Source of the DNA: Streptomyces gossypii
GTDB lineage: Bacteria; Actinomycetota; Actinomycetes; Streptomycetales; Streptomycetaceae
NCBI RefSeq assembly: GCF_025165795.1
Contig: NZ_JAJAGO010000003.1
Span: 310,001 to 374,000 of the forward strand
DNA length: 64,000 nucleotides
Direction of reading: 5' to 3'
Within the stretch, counting starts at the first letter, position 1. Each line of letters begins with the position of its first letter. The translations under genes were made by a program, and so were the position numbers. The notes below the pieces were generated by a model that was given only the letters and a program-made list of their open reading frames with translations, made no database searches and was not told the DNA's origin. This document shows positions 34,422 through 43,095 of the stretch, piece after piece.

Positions 34422-34775
34422 GTGATTCCCGGTGGTGGCCAGCCTGACATGCAGCAGTTGCTGCAGCAGGCCCAGAAGATGCAGCAGGACCTCGCCGCGG
34501 CGCAGCAGGAGCTCGCCGAGACGCCCGTCGAGGGGACCGCGGGCGGTGGCCTGGTGAAGGCGACCGTGACCGGATCGGGAGAGCTCCAGGGTCTGCTGAT
34601 CGACCCGCGGGCGCTGGATCCGGAGGCGGCTTCTCCGGAGGAGACGGCGGAGACCCTCGCGGATCTCGTCGTCGCCGCGGTGCGGGACGCGACGAATGCT
34701 GCCCAGGAGCTCCAGCAGCAGAAGCTCGGCCCGCTTGCGCAGGGTCTCGGCGGCATGCCGGGGCTGCCTTTCTAG
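34422..34775 (+). CDS. ybaB: YbaB/EbfC family nucleoid-associated protein
   Basis: 117 residues. The first half is a coiled coil ([20 protein letters not shown]), then the small alpha-beta dimer core ([20 protein letters not shown]). These DNA-binding dimers are co-conserved with dnaX and recR. GTG 34422 follows AGGAG. The gene order dnaX-ybaB-recR is near universal in bacteria, which supports the call. Confidence 0.92.
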   Translation: MIPGGGQPDMQQLLQQAQKMQQDLAAAQQELAETPVEGTAGGGLVKATVTGSGELQGLLIDPRALDPEAASPEETAETLADLVVAAVRDATNAAQELQQQKLGPLAQGLGGMPGLPF

Positions 34776-34884
34776 CGGTACTGCCAGCAGTACCGCTGGC
34801 AGCGCGGACGTTCCGCCGATTACGGTACGGAGACCGGAGACCGGGTGCAGGTGAGCGCAGGATCTAGGGAAGCGAGCAGGATCC

Positions 34885-35484
34885 GTGTATGAAGGCGTGG
34901 TCCAGGACCTCATCGACGAGTTGGGCAGGCTGCCCGGCGTCGGTCCGAAGAGCGCGCAGCGGATCGCCTTCCACATCCTCCAGGCCGAGCCCGCGGACGT
35001 ACGCAGGCTCGTGCACGCGCTCGCCGAGGTGAAGGAGAAGGTCCGGTTCTGTTCCGTGTGCGGCAATGTCGCGCAGGAGGAGCAGTGCCGGGTCTGTGCC
35101 GATCCGCGTCGCGACCCGTCGGTGATCTGTGTGGTCGAGGAGTCGAAGGACGTCGTCGCCGTCGAGCGGACTCGCGAGTTCCGCGGGCGTTATCACGTGC
35201 TGGGCGGCGCGATCAGTCCGATCGAAGGCGTCGGCCCCGACGATCTGCGCATACGAGAGTTGTTGTCGCGGCTGGCGGACGGTTCGGTGACGGAGCTGAT
35301 CCTCGCCACCGACCCCAATCTGGAGGGGGAAGCCACGGCGACGTATCTCGCCCGGCTGGTCTCCGCCATGGGCCTGAAGGTCACCCGCCTGGCCAGCGGT
35401 CTCCCTGTCGGGGGAGATTTGGAATACGCCGACGAGGTCACGCTTGGGCGGGCCTTCGAGGGGAGGCGAACGCTGGATGTCTGA
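34885..35484 (+). CDS. recR: Recombination mediator RecR
   Basis: 199 residues, complete. An N-terminal helix-hairpin-helix ([19 protein letters not shown]), a four-Cys zinc finger (CSVCGN ... CRVC), a TOPRIM domain ([12 protein letters not shown]) and the C-terminal Walker-B-like region ([15 protein letters not shown]) are all visible. RecR with RecO/RecF loads RecA on gapped DNA. GTG 34885 is the family start. The end overlaps the DUF5063 gene by eight bases. Confidence 0.96.
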   Translation: MYEGVVQDLIDELGRLPGVGPKSAQRIAFHILQAEPADVRRLVHALAEVKEKVRFCSVCGNVAQEEQCRVCADPRRDPSVICVVEESKDVVAVERTREFRGRYHVLGGAISPIEGVGPDDLRIRELLSRLADGSVTELILATDPNLEGEATATYLARLVSAMGLKVTRLASGLPVGGDLEYADEVTLGRAFEGRRTLDV

Positions 35485-36145
35485 TGCCACGCTGAACTCG
35501 ATCAAGGATGACCCGGACGACTTCGCCGTCCAGATCTGCGACCAGGTGCAGAGCTTCCTGGTCTCGGTCTCGGAGGTCGCCAAGGGCGACGATCCCGACA
35601 GCGCCGTTCCGTATCTTCTGCTGGAGCTTTCCCAGCTCCTGCTGGCCGGGGGCCGACTGGGCGCGCACGAGGACATCGTGCCCGACGAGCGCTACGAGCC
35701 GGATGTCGGTCCCGAGCCCGACGTGGACGAGCTGCGGCTGCGGCTGGCCTCGCTGCTGGAGCCGATCGACGTCTACTCGGAGGTCTTCGACCCCTACCAG
35801 CCGCGCAGCGCACCCGTCGCCTGCCGCATCTCCGATGACCTCGCCGATGTGGTCACCGACCTGCGGCACGGCATGGCCCACTACCGGGCCGGGCGGGTGA
35901 GCGAGGGCCTGTGGTGGTGGCAGTTCTCGTACCTGTCGAACTGGGGGCCGACGGCCTCCGCCGCGCTCCGCGCGCTGCAGTCGCTGGTGGCGCACGTACG
36001 GCTGGACACGCCGCTCGACGAGCTGGACGGGCTGGACACGGACAGCAATGCGACCAGTGACGACGGCGAACTGGAGGCCGAGGCCGGCGCGGTGATGGCG
36101 GCGGAGATCGCCGCTCCGCTGGGGATCAAGCCGGGCGACGCGTAG
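35477..36145 (+). CDS. DUF5063 family protein
   Basis: 222 residues, acidic, no membrane segment. [12 protein letters not shown] and [13 protein letters not shown] are the conserved core of this actinobacterial family, whose function is unknown. ATG 35477 lies within the end of recR with GGGAGG upstream, so the two are translated together. Position after recR is the conserved arrangement in Streptomyces, where ask normally follows soon after. Confidence 0.88.
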   Translation: MSDATLNSIKDDPDDFAVQICDQVQSFLVSVSEVAKGDDPDSAVPYLLLELSQLLLAGGRLGAHEDIVPDERYEPDVGPEPDVDELRLRLASLLEPIDVYSEVFDPYQPRSAPVACRISDDLADVVTDLRHGMAHYRAGRVSEGLWWWQFSYLSNWGPTASAALRALQSLVAHVRLDTPLDELDGLDTDSNATSDDGELEAEAGAVMAAEIAAPLGIKPGDA

Positions 36146-36151
36146 GGCCGT

Positions 36152-36177
36152 GTCAGGCAGGGCGAACCCTGCCTGAC
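36152..36177. terminator. 11-bp hairpin between DUF5063 and ROK genes
   Basis: Arms 36152-36162 and 36167-36177 pair perfectly around CGAA. It overlaps the ROK stop codon and should stop transcription from both converging genes. Confidence 0.75.
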
Positions 36178-37733
36178 GCGGCACTGGCTCCGGGCGGCGT
36201 GTCCGTGCGCTGCGGCACGTCCGCGGCTTCGGGCGCGCCGGGCGCCTCCGGTGCGAGGCGTACGGTTCCCGCGTCCCGTGCCGTGCGCCAGGCCGCGAGG
36301 CCCTCGGGGCTGAGGAACGCGTCGAACACCGATTCCATCGCGCCCGTCAGCGGCCCGTGGCGTCCGAGGGATGACGCGGCGATGCGTACGGGCCGTGGCC
36401 GGTCGCGCCGGAAGGCCATCAGGCTGTCCGTGCAGGCGGCGTGGAGGGTGTCGCGGGCGAGTGCGTGCAGTTCGACGCCCAGGCCGGAGAGGGTGACGGC
36501 TTCCGGGTCGAGGCCGTTGATCAGCGCGCCGATGCCGGTGCCCAGTGCGCGCGCGTTCGCGGTGACGGCTGTGGTGGCCGTGGCGTGACCCGTGCCCGCA
36601 GCGTCTGGGCTCGCGGCGTCTGGGCTCGCGGCGTCTGGGCCCGCAGCGTCTGTGGCCGCCGCCTCCGTGGCTGCGTCCCGCGTCGCCGCCGCGCGGCCCG
36701 CCTCCGCGAGGATGCGTTCCGCCGCGTCCCAGCCGCGCCCGCCGCCCGCCGCCAGGCCCATGTGCCGCAGCAGCGCGTTTCCGCCGACGTCAAGGCCCCA
36801 GCAGCCGGTGGCCCCGCATCGGCACGGTTCCTGGTTGCCCGTCAGCGGCAGGTGCCCGAACTCGCCTGTTGTGCCCGAGTCGCCGTGCAGCAGCTTGCCG
36901 TCGACGAGGAGCGCGCCGCCCAGGTCGAACGCGATATGCAGGTGCAGGCCCACCCGCACCCCCTGCAGCCCGCCGCGCCGGGCCTCGGCCAGGCCCGCAA
37001 GCCGGGCGTCGTTCCCGATGTGCAGCGGGACGGCAGCAGGGGCCTGTCCGGTGGATCTTCTCGAGCCCGTGTCGCCCGGCACCGCGGCCCGCCGCGTTGT
37101 CTCAGGCGCCCGAGTACGCCCGGTACGAGGGCGGGCCTCCGCTTGCGAGGCGTCCCCTGCCTGCGGCGTAGAGATCCCCGGACCGGATCCCCCCTGGGCC
37201 TGGCGGCCCGGGAGGTTCATCCGCGCGGCGACGTCGATGTCGCGCCAGCCCAGATGGGCGATGTCCAGGAGGGTCCCGTCCCGTACCGGGCCCGCGACCG
37301 ACATGCCCACGCCGACGACACGCGGGCCGAGCCGTTCGAGCCGCTCCCGTACGGCGGCGGCCAGCGGCAGCAGGGCACCGTCCGGGGTGCCGTCGTGTGG
37401 CTGGTTCTCCACCACCGCCGCCCGGCCGCCCAGTTCGCAGACGGCCAGTTCCCAGGAGTCCTCGCGCAGATCCACCGCCAGTGCGACCGGGCCGTGCGGA
37501 TGCGGGCCCGGCACCTGGGTGGGGCGGCCGCGGGTGTGCGCCGTGGCGGGGGCCTCACCCAGCAGCTCATCTGCACCGAGCCCGGCGACCAGTACCGAGG
37601 CGGTGCCTCGGGTGAGCGCGAGATCCCTGGTGAGCTGTGATCTCGTGCGCGTCGCGCCGCAGTCGTGCACGGCGCGGAGCAGCCGTACGCGGTTGTGTTC
37701 GCGCAGATCGCCGCTGGTTCTGGCGCTGTCCAT
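36153..37733 (-). CDS. ROK-family transcriptional regulator, enlarged
   Basis: 526 residues, longer than the usual 380-420. An N-terminal winged helix (RSQLTRDLALTRGTASVLVAGL) is followed by the sugar-kinase-like ROK domain: HIGNDARLAGLAEARRG, GDSGTTGEFGHLP and the zinc-binding CRCGATGCWG. The extra length is two low-complexity insertions, one of about 50 residues before HIGND and one containing a tandem SPDAA repeat. ROK regulators sense sugars and repress uptake genes. It diverges from an MFS gene 42 bases away, its probable target. Start at ATG 37733. Confidence 0.88.
   Translation of the reverse strand: MDSARTSGDLREHNRVRLLRAVHDCGATRTRSQLTRDLALTRGTASVLVAGLGADELLGEAPATAHTRGRPTQVPGPHPHGPVALAVDLREDSWELAVCELGGRAAVVENQPHDGTPDGALLPLAAAVRERLERLGPRVVGVGMSVAGPVRDGTLLDIAHLGWRDIDVAARMNLPGRQAQGGSGPGISTPQAGDASQAEARPRTGRTRAPETTRRAAVPGDTGSRRSTGQAPAAVPLHIGNDARLAGLAEARRGGLQGVRVGLHLHIAFDLGGALLVDGKLLHGDSGTTGEFGHLPLTGNQEPCRCGATGCWGLDVGGNALLRHMGLAAGGGRGWDAAERILAEAGRAAATRDAATEAAATDAAGPDAASPDAASPDAAGTGHATATTAVTANARALGTGIGALINGLDPEAVTLSGLGVELHALARDTLHAACTDSLMAFRRDRPRPVRIAASSLGRHGPLTGAMESVFDAFLSPEGLAAWRTARDAGTVRLAPEAPGAPEAADVPQRTDTPPGASAASGRVRPA
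36600..36650. repeat. 15-base tandem repeat inside the ROK gene
   Basis: Three to four copies of a GCGTCTGGGCTCGCG-type unit encode a repeated Ser-Pro-Asp-Ala-Ala motif in a linker. Likely variable between strains. Confidence 0.7.
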
Positions 37734-37740
37734 AACGCCA

Positions 37741-37769
37741 TTGTGGCAGCAGTGGGAGGCGCTTATGCT
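37741..37769 (+). promoter_or_regulatory. Promoter of the MFS gene, probably leaderless
   Basis: TTGTGG (37741-37746) and TATGCT (37764-37769) are 17 bases apart, a good vegetative-type promoter. The GTG start is at 37776, so transcription would begin at or next to the start codon, giving a leaderless mRNA. The GGGAGG at 37754 is then part of the spacer, not a ribosome site. Confidence 0.55.
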
Positions 37770-37775
37770 CGCGAC

Positions 37776-39131
37776 GTGAACATAATTAACCGGTCCGCGG
37801 CTCCCGATCCTGTCGCGCGACGGGCCCGCTTCGCCGTCTTCGCGTTCTTCCTCCTGAACGGCTTCGTGATGGGCGTATGGGCCACCGGCCTGCCCGCGCT
37901 GAACGACCGGCTCGACCTCGGGCCCGCCCGGCTGGGCTCGGTGCTTCTGCTCGTGGCGGGCGGCGCACTGCTTTCCATGCTCGCGGCGGGCCATCTCATC
38001 GACCTGCTGTCGAGCACCCGCATGTGCCGGGTCGCCGGGCCCGCCTCGGCGATCCTCCTGCTCGGGCCCGCGCTGGCGGACTCGTACGGCTGGCTTGCGG
38101 TGCTCGCCGTGGTGTTCGGACTGGGCGTGGGGGCCGTGGAGGTCTCCATGAACACGCACTCGGTCGAGGTCGAGCGCCGCTACGGGCGGCCGATCGTCTC
38201 GGCGTTCCACGGGGTGTGGAGCCTGGGGGGAGCGGCGGCCGGCGGACTGACGGCCGGAGGGCTGCGGCTCGGAGTCGACGGGCCGGCGCTGTTGGTGGGG
38301 GCGGCGGTGCTGGTGCCGTTCGCATTCATGGTGGCGGCGCGCGGGCTGCTGCCCGCGCCGGGCTCGGGCGCCGCGCCGGGCTCGGGCGCCGGGGCTGGCT
38401 CGGGCGCGCCGGGCGCAGGAGCGGAGCCTGCCGAGGTACCGACCGCCGAGGTGCCGCGTGCCGAGGAGGGGCCCGCCGGGGCAGGCCCGGCCGACCGCCC
38501 CGCACCCGCCTTCTCGCTCCGCTGGGGTCTGGTCGCGCTGCTCGGTGTCGCCGCCTTCGCGGGCCACCTGAGCGAGGGCGCCGCCATGGACTGGGCCGCC
38601 GTGCATGCCCGCTGGGTGCTGGACGTCGACCCCGCCGCCGCACCCCTCGCCTACACGATCTTCTCGGTGGCGATGACCACCGTACGGCTGCTGGGTGATC
38701 CGCTGCGCGCCTACTTCGGGCCCGTACGTACCATCCAGCTCGCCGGACTCCACGCAACTGCCGGTTATGTGCTCATCCTGGCGGCGCCGCTGGCGGACGG
38801 TGCGCTGAGCGTCGTGTGCGCGTGGTCGGGCTGGGGGCTGGCCGGAGTCGGGCTGGCCACGGTGGTGCCGGTCGTCTTCAGCGCCGTCGGTGCCACCGGA
38901 AGCGCGATGGGGCGGGCCCTGTCACTGATCACCGCGTTCGGTTACACCGGACTGCTGCTCGGCCCGGCGGTCCTCGGCTTCGTCGCCGAGCACTCCTCGC
39001 TGCCGGTCGCGTTGGTGATCCCGACGGTGATGGCCTCCGTGGTCACCCTGGTCGGGGCCCCCGCGATCCGCCGGCTCACCGCCCAGAACAACCGGATCGC
39101 GGCCGCGGAGGTGCGGGCCGGGCAGGCGTAG
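37776..39131 (+). CDS. MFS transporter paired with ROK regulator
   Basis: 451 residues, about 12 membrane segments; FLLNGFVMGVWATGLPAL is the first, and DLLSSTRMCRVAG occupies the motif A loop. The central loop is Ala/Gly/Pro-rich with near-repeats (GSGAAPGSGAGAGSGA). It resembles sugar-type MFS carriers more than drug pumps. It is transcribed divergently from the ROK regulator. GTG 37776 is supported by the leaderless promoter. A second ROK/MFS pair lies at 58.2-60.8 kb. Confidence 0.85.
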   Translation: MNIINRSAAPDPVARRARFAVFAFFLLNGFVMGVWATGLPALNDRLDLGPARLGSVLLLVAGGALLSMLAAGHLIDLLSSTRMCRVAGPASAILLLGPALADSYGWLAVLAVVFGLGVGAVEVSMNTHSVEVERRYGRPIVSAFHGVWSLGGAAAGGLTAGGLRLGVDGPALLVGAAVLVPFAFMVAARGLLPAPGSGAAPGSGAGAGSGAPGAGAEPAEVPTAEVPRAEEGPAGAGPADRPAPAFSLRWGLVALLGVAAFAGHLSEGAAMDWAAVHARWVLDVDPAAAPLAYTIFSVAMTTVRLLGDPLRAYFGPVRTIQLAGLHATAGYVLILAAPLADGALSVVCAWSGWGLAGVGLATVVPVVFSAVGATGSAMGRALSLITAFGYTGLLLGPAVLGFVAEHSSLPVALVIPTVMASVVTLVGAPAIRRLTAQNNRIAAAEVRAGQA

Positions 39132-39300
39132 TGCGGACCGGCCGGTACCACCACGTCGGTCGTCTGCCGCGCGGGCGCTCTCCGCGCGGGTGCCCTTGCC
39201 CTCTGCGCGCCGCCGCCGCCGCGTTGCCCGTCGTCGACAGGCCGTCTTGCGGCGGAGCCGTGGGTCTGGCCGGGTGTGCGAACAGGTCTGCTCGGCGCGC

Positions 39301-39800
39301 GTGGTCACGCTGGTCTGTCGGCATCGGGCTGGGTGGCCACCGTGCCTCGCGCCCCTGGCTCACCTCCTGTGTGTTCGGGCACCCGTACGAGCGGGAGCGG
39401 TTCCCCCACAGAACTACCGATCGCGCCGTGTACTGGCTCTGCTCACCCTGCCGTTCTTCGCTTTCGCCGCCTGCCAGGGCTGGCGGACTGTCGACGCGCA
39501 GTCGCTCAGCAGCGACGAGGCCAGCGAGGTCGCCGAGGACGCCGCGTCCCGGCTGGAGGCGAAACCGCGCCCCTCGCCCGAACAGGCGGTGCACTGGCGG
39601 TCTTCGAGGAGGGCGGGCTGCACCATGAGCTCACCTGGCACGACCACGACTCGTACCGCTTCTGCCTGACGGTGGAGCCGTCCCCGTCCGAGCACGCCGG
39701 TTCGATCGCCGTGCCCGACGGGGAGGGCGGCCTGATCACCGAGCCTGTCGACAGCTTCGGCCTCATGGCGGAAGTCGCCGACGGCAGCTGCCCGGGCTGA
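39301..39800 (+). pseudogene. Frameshifted lipoprotein gene
   Basis: One frame reads a lipoprotein signal (VLALLTLPFFAFAAC, then QGWRTVDAQ) and an acidic stretch up to about 39590. The continuation (ALAVFEEGGLHHELTWHDHD to AEVADGSCPG at 39800) is in another frame, as expected from a single-base deletion around 39585-39600. No good start codon is seen before the signal peptide, so the 5' end may also be decayed; 39301 is only the nearest GTG. It may be a sequencing error rather than a true pseudogene. Function unknown. Confidence 0.5.
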
Positions 39801-39872
39801 GCCGGGCTGAGCCGGGCTGAGCCCGGGCAGGGCGAGGCAAGGCCGCCGTCTCAGGCCCGTCTCAGGCCCGCA
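39791..39872. repeat. Short tandem repeats between lipoprotein remnant and VOC gene
   Basis: CCGGGCTGAG occurs three times in a row from 39792, the first copy supplying the TGA stop; then TCAGGCCCG occurs three times at 39851-39881, the last copy supplying the stop of the converging gene. Both sets look like stop-region duplications, as seen after dnaX. Confidence 0.6.
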
Positions 39873-40340
39873 TCAGGCCCGCGGGGCGCCCCGGTAGGTG
39901 CCGAAGGCCCACATGTTGCCCTCCGGGTCCTTGATCACGAATTCGCGGCTGCCGTAATCCTGGTCCGTGATCTCCCGGGTGACCGTGGCCCCGGCGGCAC
40001 GTAGCCGGTCGTACAGTGCGTCGACGTGCTCGGTGACGACATACGCGCCGAACGAGCCCGGCGGCCGGGACCATTCGGCATCCGGCTGGTACGAGCCCAG
40101 CATGACGCCCCCGCCCTCCGGCCAGCTGAGTTCGGCGTGGGCCACCCGGTCGCCGTCGCGGTAGACGGCGGTACGCAGGAATCCCACAGTGCCGGTGAGG
40201 AAGTCGATCAGCGCGGGAGCGTCCTGTGCCTGGAGGGTCGGCCATACGGTCGGCGCGGGCGCCTCCGCGGTCGCTTCGCTGCCTGTCGCGCTGCTTGCTG
40301 CGGTGTTCGATGGCGTGGTGTTCGATGGCGTGGTGTTCAT
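39873..40340 (-). CDS. VOC (glyoxalase/bleomycin-resistance fold) protein
   Basis: 155 residues. After a Thr/Ser-rich leader, VWPTLQAQDAPALIDFL and FVIKDPEGNMWAFGTY are the two halves of the beta-alpha-beta-beta-beta fold; the latter carries the usual C-terminal metal Glu position. The family includes glyoxalases, dioxygenases and antibiotic-binding proteins, so the reaction is open. ATG 40340 overlaps the AraC gene's stop by four bases, so the pair is coupled. Some frames suggest an overlapping start further upstream, which I reject because it would lie within the AraC gene. Confidence 0.85.
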   Translation of the reverse strand: MNTTPSNTTPSNTAASSATGSEATAEAPAPTVWPTLQAQDAPALIDFLTGTVGFLRTAVYRDGDRVAHAELSWPEGGGVMLGSYQPDAEWSRPPGSFGAYVVTEHVDALYDRLRAAGATVTREITDQDYGSREFVIKDPEGNMWAFGTYRGAPRA

Positions 40341-41290
40341 ACCTGCCACCCTTCTCCGTTGCGGTGCCCCCCGGCTTGGATATTCCGGCGCTCTTCCGTG
40401 ATCCACGCGGTTGGGCTCAGCCCGGTGTACTGGTGGAAGTCGCGCACCAGGTGGGAGTGGTCGTAGAAGCCGCACCGGACGGCGATCGCCGCGAGGTCCG
40501 GCCGCCGTTCGTCCGCGACCGCCGAGGTGACCGCCTGCTGGGCCCGCTCCCACCGCATGAGACGGCTTACCTGCTTCGGACTCATCCCCACCTCCTGCCG
40601 GAAGAGTGTGGTCAGCTGCCGTGCGCTCAGGGCGACGTGCCTGGCCAGGCCGTCCATGGAGCCCGTCCCCCGGCGGGATGCCAGCCACCGCCACGCCTCG
40701 GCCACTTCGGGCCGTACGCCGCTGCCGCGCTCTGCCCCGGCCGCCGCCCGCTGCCGCAGGAAGTCGGTAAGAGTCGTGAAGCGCTCCGCCCACCCGCTCT
40801 GGTCGCACAGCTGTTCACGCACCAGGGATGCCTGGGAGCCCAGGACATCGGAGCCCTCGTCGGCGATCCGTGTCAGCTCACGGGCGGGTATGCCGAGCAG
40901 CGCACGTGCGGCCAGCGGGTGTACGGCCAGCTGGATTCCGGCCTGGTCGCTCGGCTGCCGCACATAGGCGGGCCGCTGGTGCAGGCCGCCGACGACGATC
41001 TCGGTGCGGTACGCCCGTGCGCTCTCGGCGTGTGCGGCGGACTCGCCGGAGACGATCGGTTCGTCGAGCGAGAAGACGAGCGTCAGAGCGGGGGAGGGCA
41101 GCCCCCGGTGCAGAAACGGATCACCGTCCGTCACCCGGTAGCCGATCATGGAGGCGATCGCACCGCCTCGCGGCTGCGGTGCCCGTACGAAGGAGTACGA
41201 GCCGCCCGCCGCCTGTTGCCGTCGCTGCTCCGGCCGCTGCGCTCGTGCGTCGCCGGTGTCCTGCGTGCCGGAGCCCTGGCTTGAGCCCAT
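40337..41290 (-). CDS. AraC-family transcriptional regulator
   Basis: 317 residues. The C-terminal 100 residues hold the two helix-turn-helices (LARHVALSARQLTTLFRQEV and LAAIAVRCGFYDHSHLVRDF followed by YTGLSP). The N-terminal part is a cupin-like sensor half. It is coupled to the VOC gene and probably controls it. Start ATG 41290. Confidence 0.9.
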   Translation of the reverse strand: MGSSQGSGTQDTGDARAQRPEQRRQQAAGGSYSFVRAPQPRGGAIASMIGYRVTDGDPFLHRGLPSPALTLVFSLDEPIVSGESAAHAESARAYRTEIVVGGLHQRPAYVRQPSDQAGIQLAVHPLAARALLGIPARELTRIADEGSDVLGSQASLVREQLCDQSGWAERFTTLTDFLRQRAAAGAERGSGVRPEVAEAWRWLASRRGTGSMDGLARHVALSARQLTTLFRQEVGMSPKQVSRLMRWERAQQAVTSAVADERRPDLAAIAVRCGFYDHSHLVRDFHQYTGLSPTAWITEERRNIQAGGHRNGEGWQV

Positions 41291-41313
41291 GGAGACAGTA
41301 TGCGTGCGCGGCC

Positions 41314-41410
41314 GCGGTTGGTCAGCCGCGGTCCGTCAGCCGTGATCGGCGGCGGTCACCGCGCCCGGTCACCGCGCCCGGTCAGCCGCGGCCGGTCAGC
41401 CGCTCACGGC
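41314..41410. repeat. GGTCAGCCGCG-type tandem repeats
   Basis: Five or more imperfect copies of a 13-14 base unit (CGGTCA[G/C]CCGCG...) lie between the AraC start and the end of the next gene, running into its last codons. Either replication slippage or clustered binding sites. Confidence 0.6.
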
Positions 41411-42271
41411 GTGCAGCGCGCCGGGGCGGCGCCCGGTCAGCCGGTCCAGCGCGGCCGAGGTCGCGTCGTCGGCGGGCAGGTGGACGAGCAGCCGCTGATC
41501 GCGGTCGCCCGGCAGTTCCAGGGTCTCGTAGGAGAGCCGCAGTTCACCCACTTCGGGATGCACCAGCCGCTCGGCACCGGTGGGGCGCGGCAACCCGGTC
41601 ACCGTGGACAGCCGGTCGGTGAAGAGCTTCCCGGCGGCGCGGCCCAGCTCCTCGTCGAGTGCCAGGACGGATGGATCGGTGCGCAGCGACTCGCTCTTGA
41701 GAATGGCGACCTGATCGTCGGCGACGCGCTCCCAGTCCGGGTACACGCGCCGGGCGCGGTCGTCCGTGAAGAGGAACCGCAGCAGACTGGGCGGGCGCCC
41801 GTCCGGCGCTCCGTCCAGCAGCCCCAGTGGTCCGGCCAGCCGCTCGTACCCGCTGGTGTACGCGAGGATCTCGCTCAGCCGGTTGAGCAGCACGGCGGGC
41901 GTGGGCTCCAGCTGTTCGAGCAGGGCCCGCACGGTGGGCCGTACCGCCTGGCTCGGCGGCTCGATCGCGGACGGGCAGAGCTGGGCATCGTCGCCGCCGT
42001 TCGCCTTCGTCAGGCGTCGCAGATGGAACCGTTCCTCGGCGGAGAGGTGCAGTGCCACCGCGAGCGCGCCCAGCACCTGCGAGGAGGGGTGGCGGTCCCG
42101 CCCCTGCTCCAGCCTCGCCAGATACTCCACGCTGACCCCGGCGAGGGTGGCCAGCTCGGCGCGGCGCAGCCCCGGCGTACGGCGGCGGGGCCCGCCGGGG
42201 AGCCCGACGTCGGCGGGGGTGACGGCTTCCCGGCGTGCGCGCAGATAGATGCCCAGCTCGTTGTCGCTCAC
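41396..42271 (-). CDS. Helix-turn-helix regulator with MmyB-type ligand domain
   Basis: 291 residues. RRAELATLAGVSVEYLARLEQG is the XRE helix-turn-helix (residues about 35-60), and NRLSEILAYTSGYERLAGP begins the MmyB-like PAS domain that binds small ligands such as fatty acids. GTG 42271 is the family start (SDNELGIYLRARRE). It diverges from an FMN reductase and aldo/keto reductase pair, which such regulators often control. Confidence 0.9.
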   Translation of the reverse strand: MSDNELGIYLRARREAVTPADVGLPGGPRRRTPGLRRAELATLAGVSVEYLARLEQGRDRHPSSQVLGALAVALHLSAEERFHLRRLTKANGGDDAQLCPSAIEPPSQAVRPTVRALLEQLEPTPAVLLNRLSEILAYTSGYERLAGPLGLLDGAPDGRPPSLLRFLFTDDRARRVYPDWERVADDQVAILKSESLRTDPSVLALDEELGRAAGKLFTDRLSTVTGLPRPTGAERLVHPEVGELRLSYETLELPGDRDQRLLVHLPADDATSAALDRLTGRRPGALHAVSG

Positions 42272-42445
42272 CGTGACAACGTACCCGCCATGCCGGGGTC
42301 GGAGGGTGGCCCTCTCAGTGCCCGTCTGGGCTGGGCCTTCCTCGGCGGCGTGCGCTCCCGCAGCGTGGCACTCACGCACCATCCCGACGGCAACCCGCCG
42401 CCCACCACCTCACGCCACCACCTCACGAATCTCGGGAGCCCTGTC

Positions 42446-43081
42446 ATGTCCACTCACGAATCGACTCATCCCGCGTCCGCTGCCACTCCGCTCAAGCTCG
42501 CCGTGATCCTCGGCAGTGTCCGGGAGGCCCGTTACGGGCCGACCGTCTCGAATTGGTTCGTGGAGGAGGCGCAGCGGCACGGCGGCTTCAACGTCGACAC
42601 CATCGACCTGGCGGACACGCAGCTGCCCGCCGCGCTGCCACCCGGCCCCGAGGAGCTGGTCGACGTGGCCGGCCGCAGCGCCGAGATGCGGGCGCTCTCG
42701 GCACGGCTCGCCTCGGCGGACGGTTTCGTCGTGGTGACACCGGAGTACAACCACAGCTTCCCGGCGTCCATCAAGCACTTCGTCGACTGGCACTTCTCCG
42801 AGTGGCAGGCGAAGCCGGTCGGCTTCGTCTCGTACGGCGGGGCCGCCTCCGGTCTGCGTGCCGTCGAGGGGCTGCGCCTCGTCTTCGCCGAGTTGCATGC
42901 GGTGACGATGCGTGACGTCGTCAGCTTCAACCGGTTCGAGGCTCCCTTCGACGCCGACGGCCGCCCCGCGGCTCCCACCGAGGCGAACGGCGCGGCCAAG
43001 GAGCTGCTCGACCAGCTCACCTGGTGGGCCACCGCGCTCCATGACGCGCGGTCCAAGAGCCCATACGCTATGGCCGACTAG
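42446..43081 (+). CDS. NADPH-dependent FMN reductase / flavodoxin-like quinone reductase
   Basis: 211 residues. LAVILGSVREARYGP is the phosphate loop binding FMN, and VVTPEYNHSFPASIKHFVDW the second FMN contact typical of this family. It reduces FMN, quinones or azo compounds with NAD(P)H. ATG 42446 has GGGAG upstream. It lies 15 bases before the aldo/keto reductase and opposite a MmyB-type regulator, suggesting a small redox-stress operon. Confidence 0.92.
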   Translation: MSTHESTHPASAATPLKLAVILGSVREARYGPTVSNWFVEEAQRHGGFNVDTIDLADTQLPAALPPGPEELVDVAGRSAEMRALSARLASADGFVVVTPEYNHSFPASIKHFVDWHFSEWQAKPVGFVSYGGAASGLRAVEGLRLVFAELHAVTMRDVVSFNRFEAPFDADGRPAAPTEANGAAKELLDQLTWWATALHDARSKSPYAMAD

Positions 43082-43095
43082 GGGAGCGAATTCTC

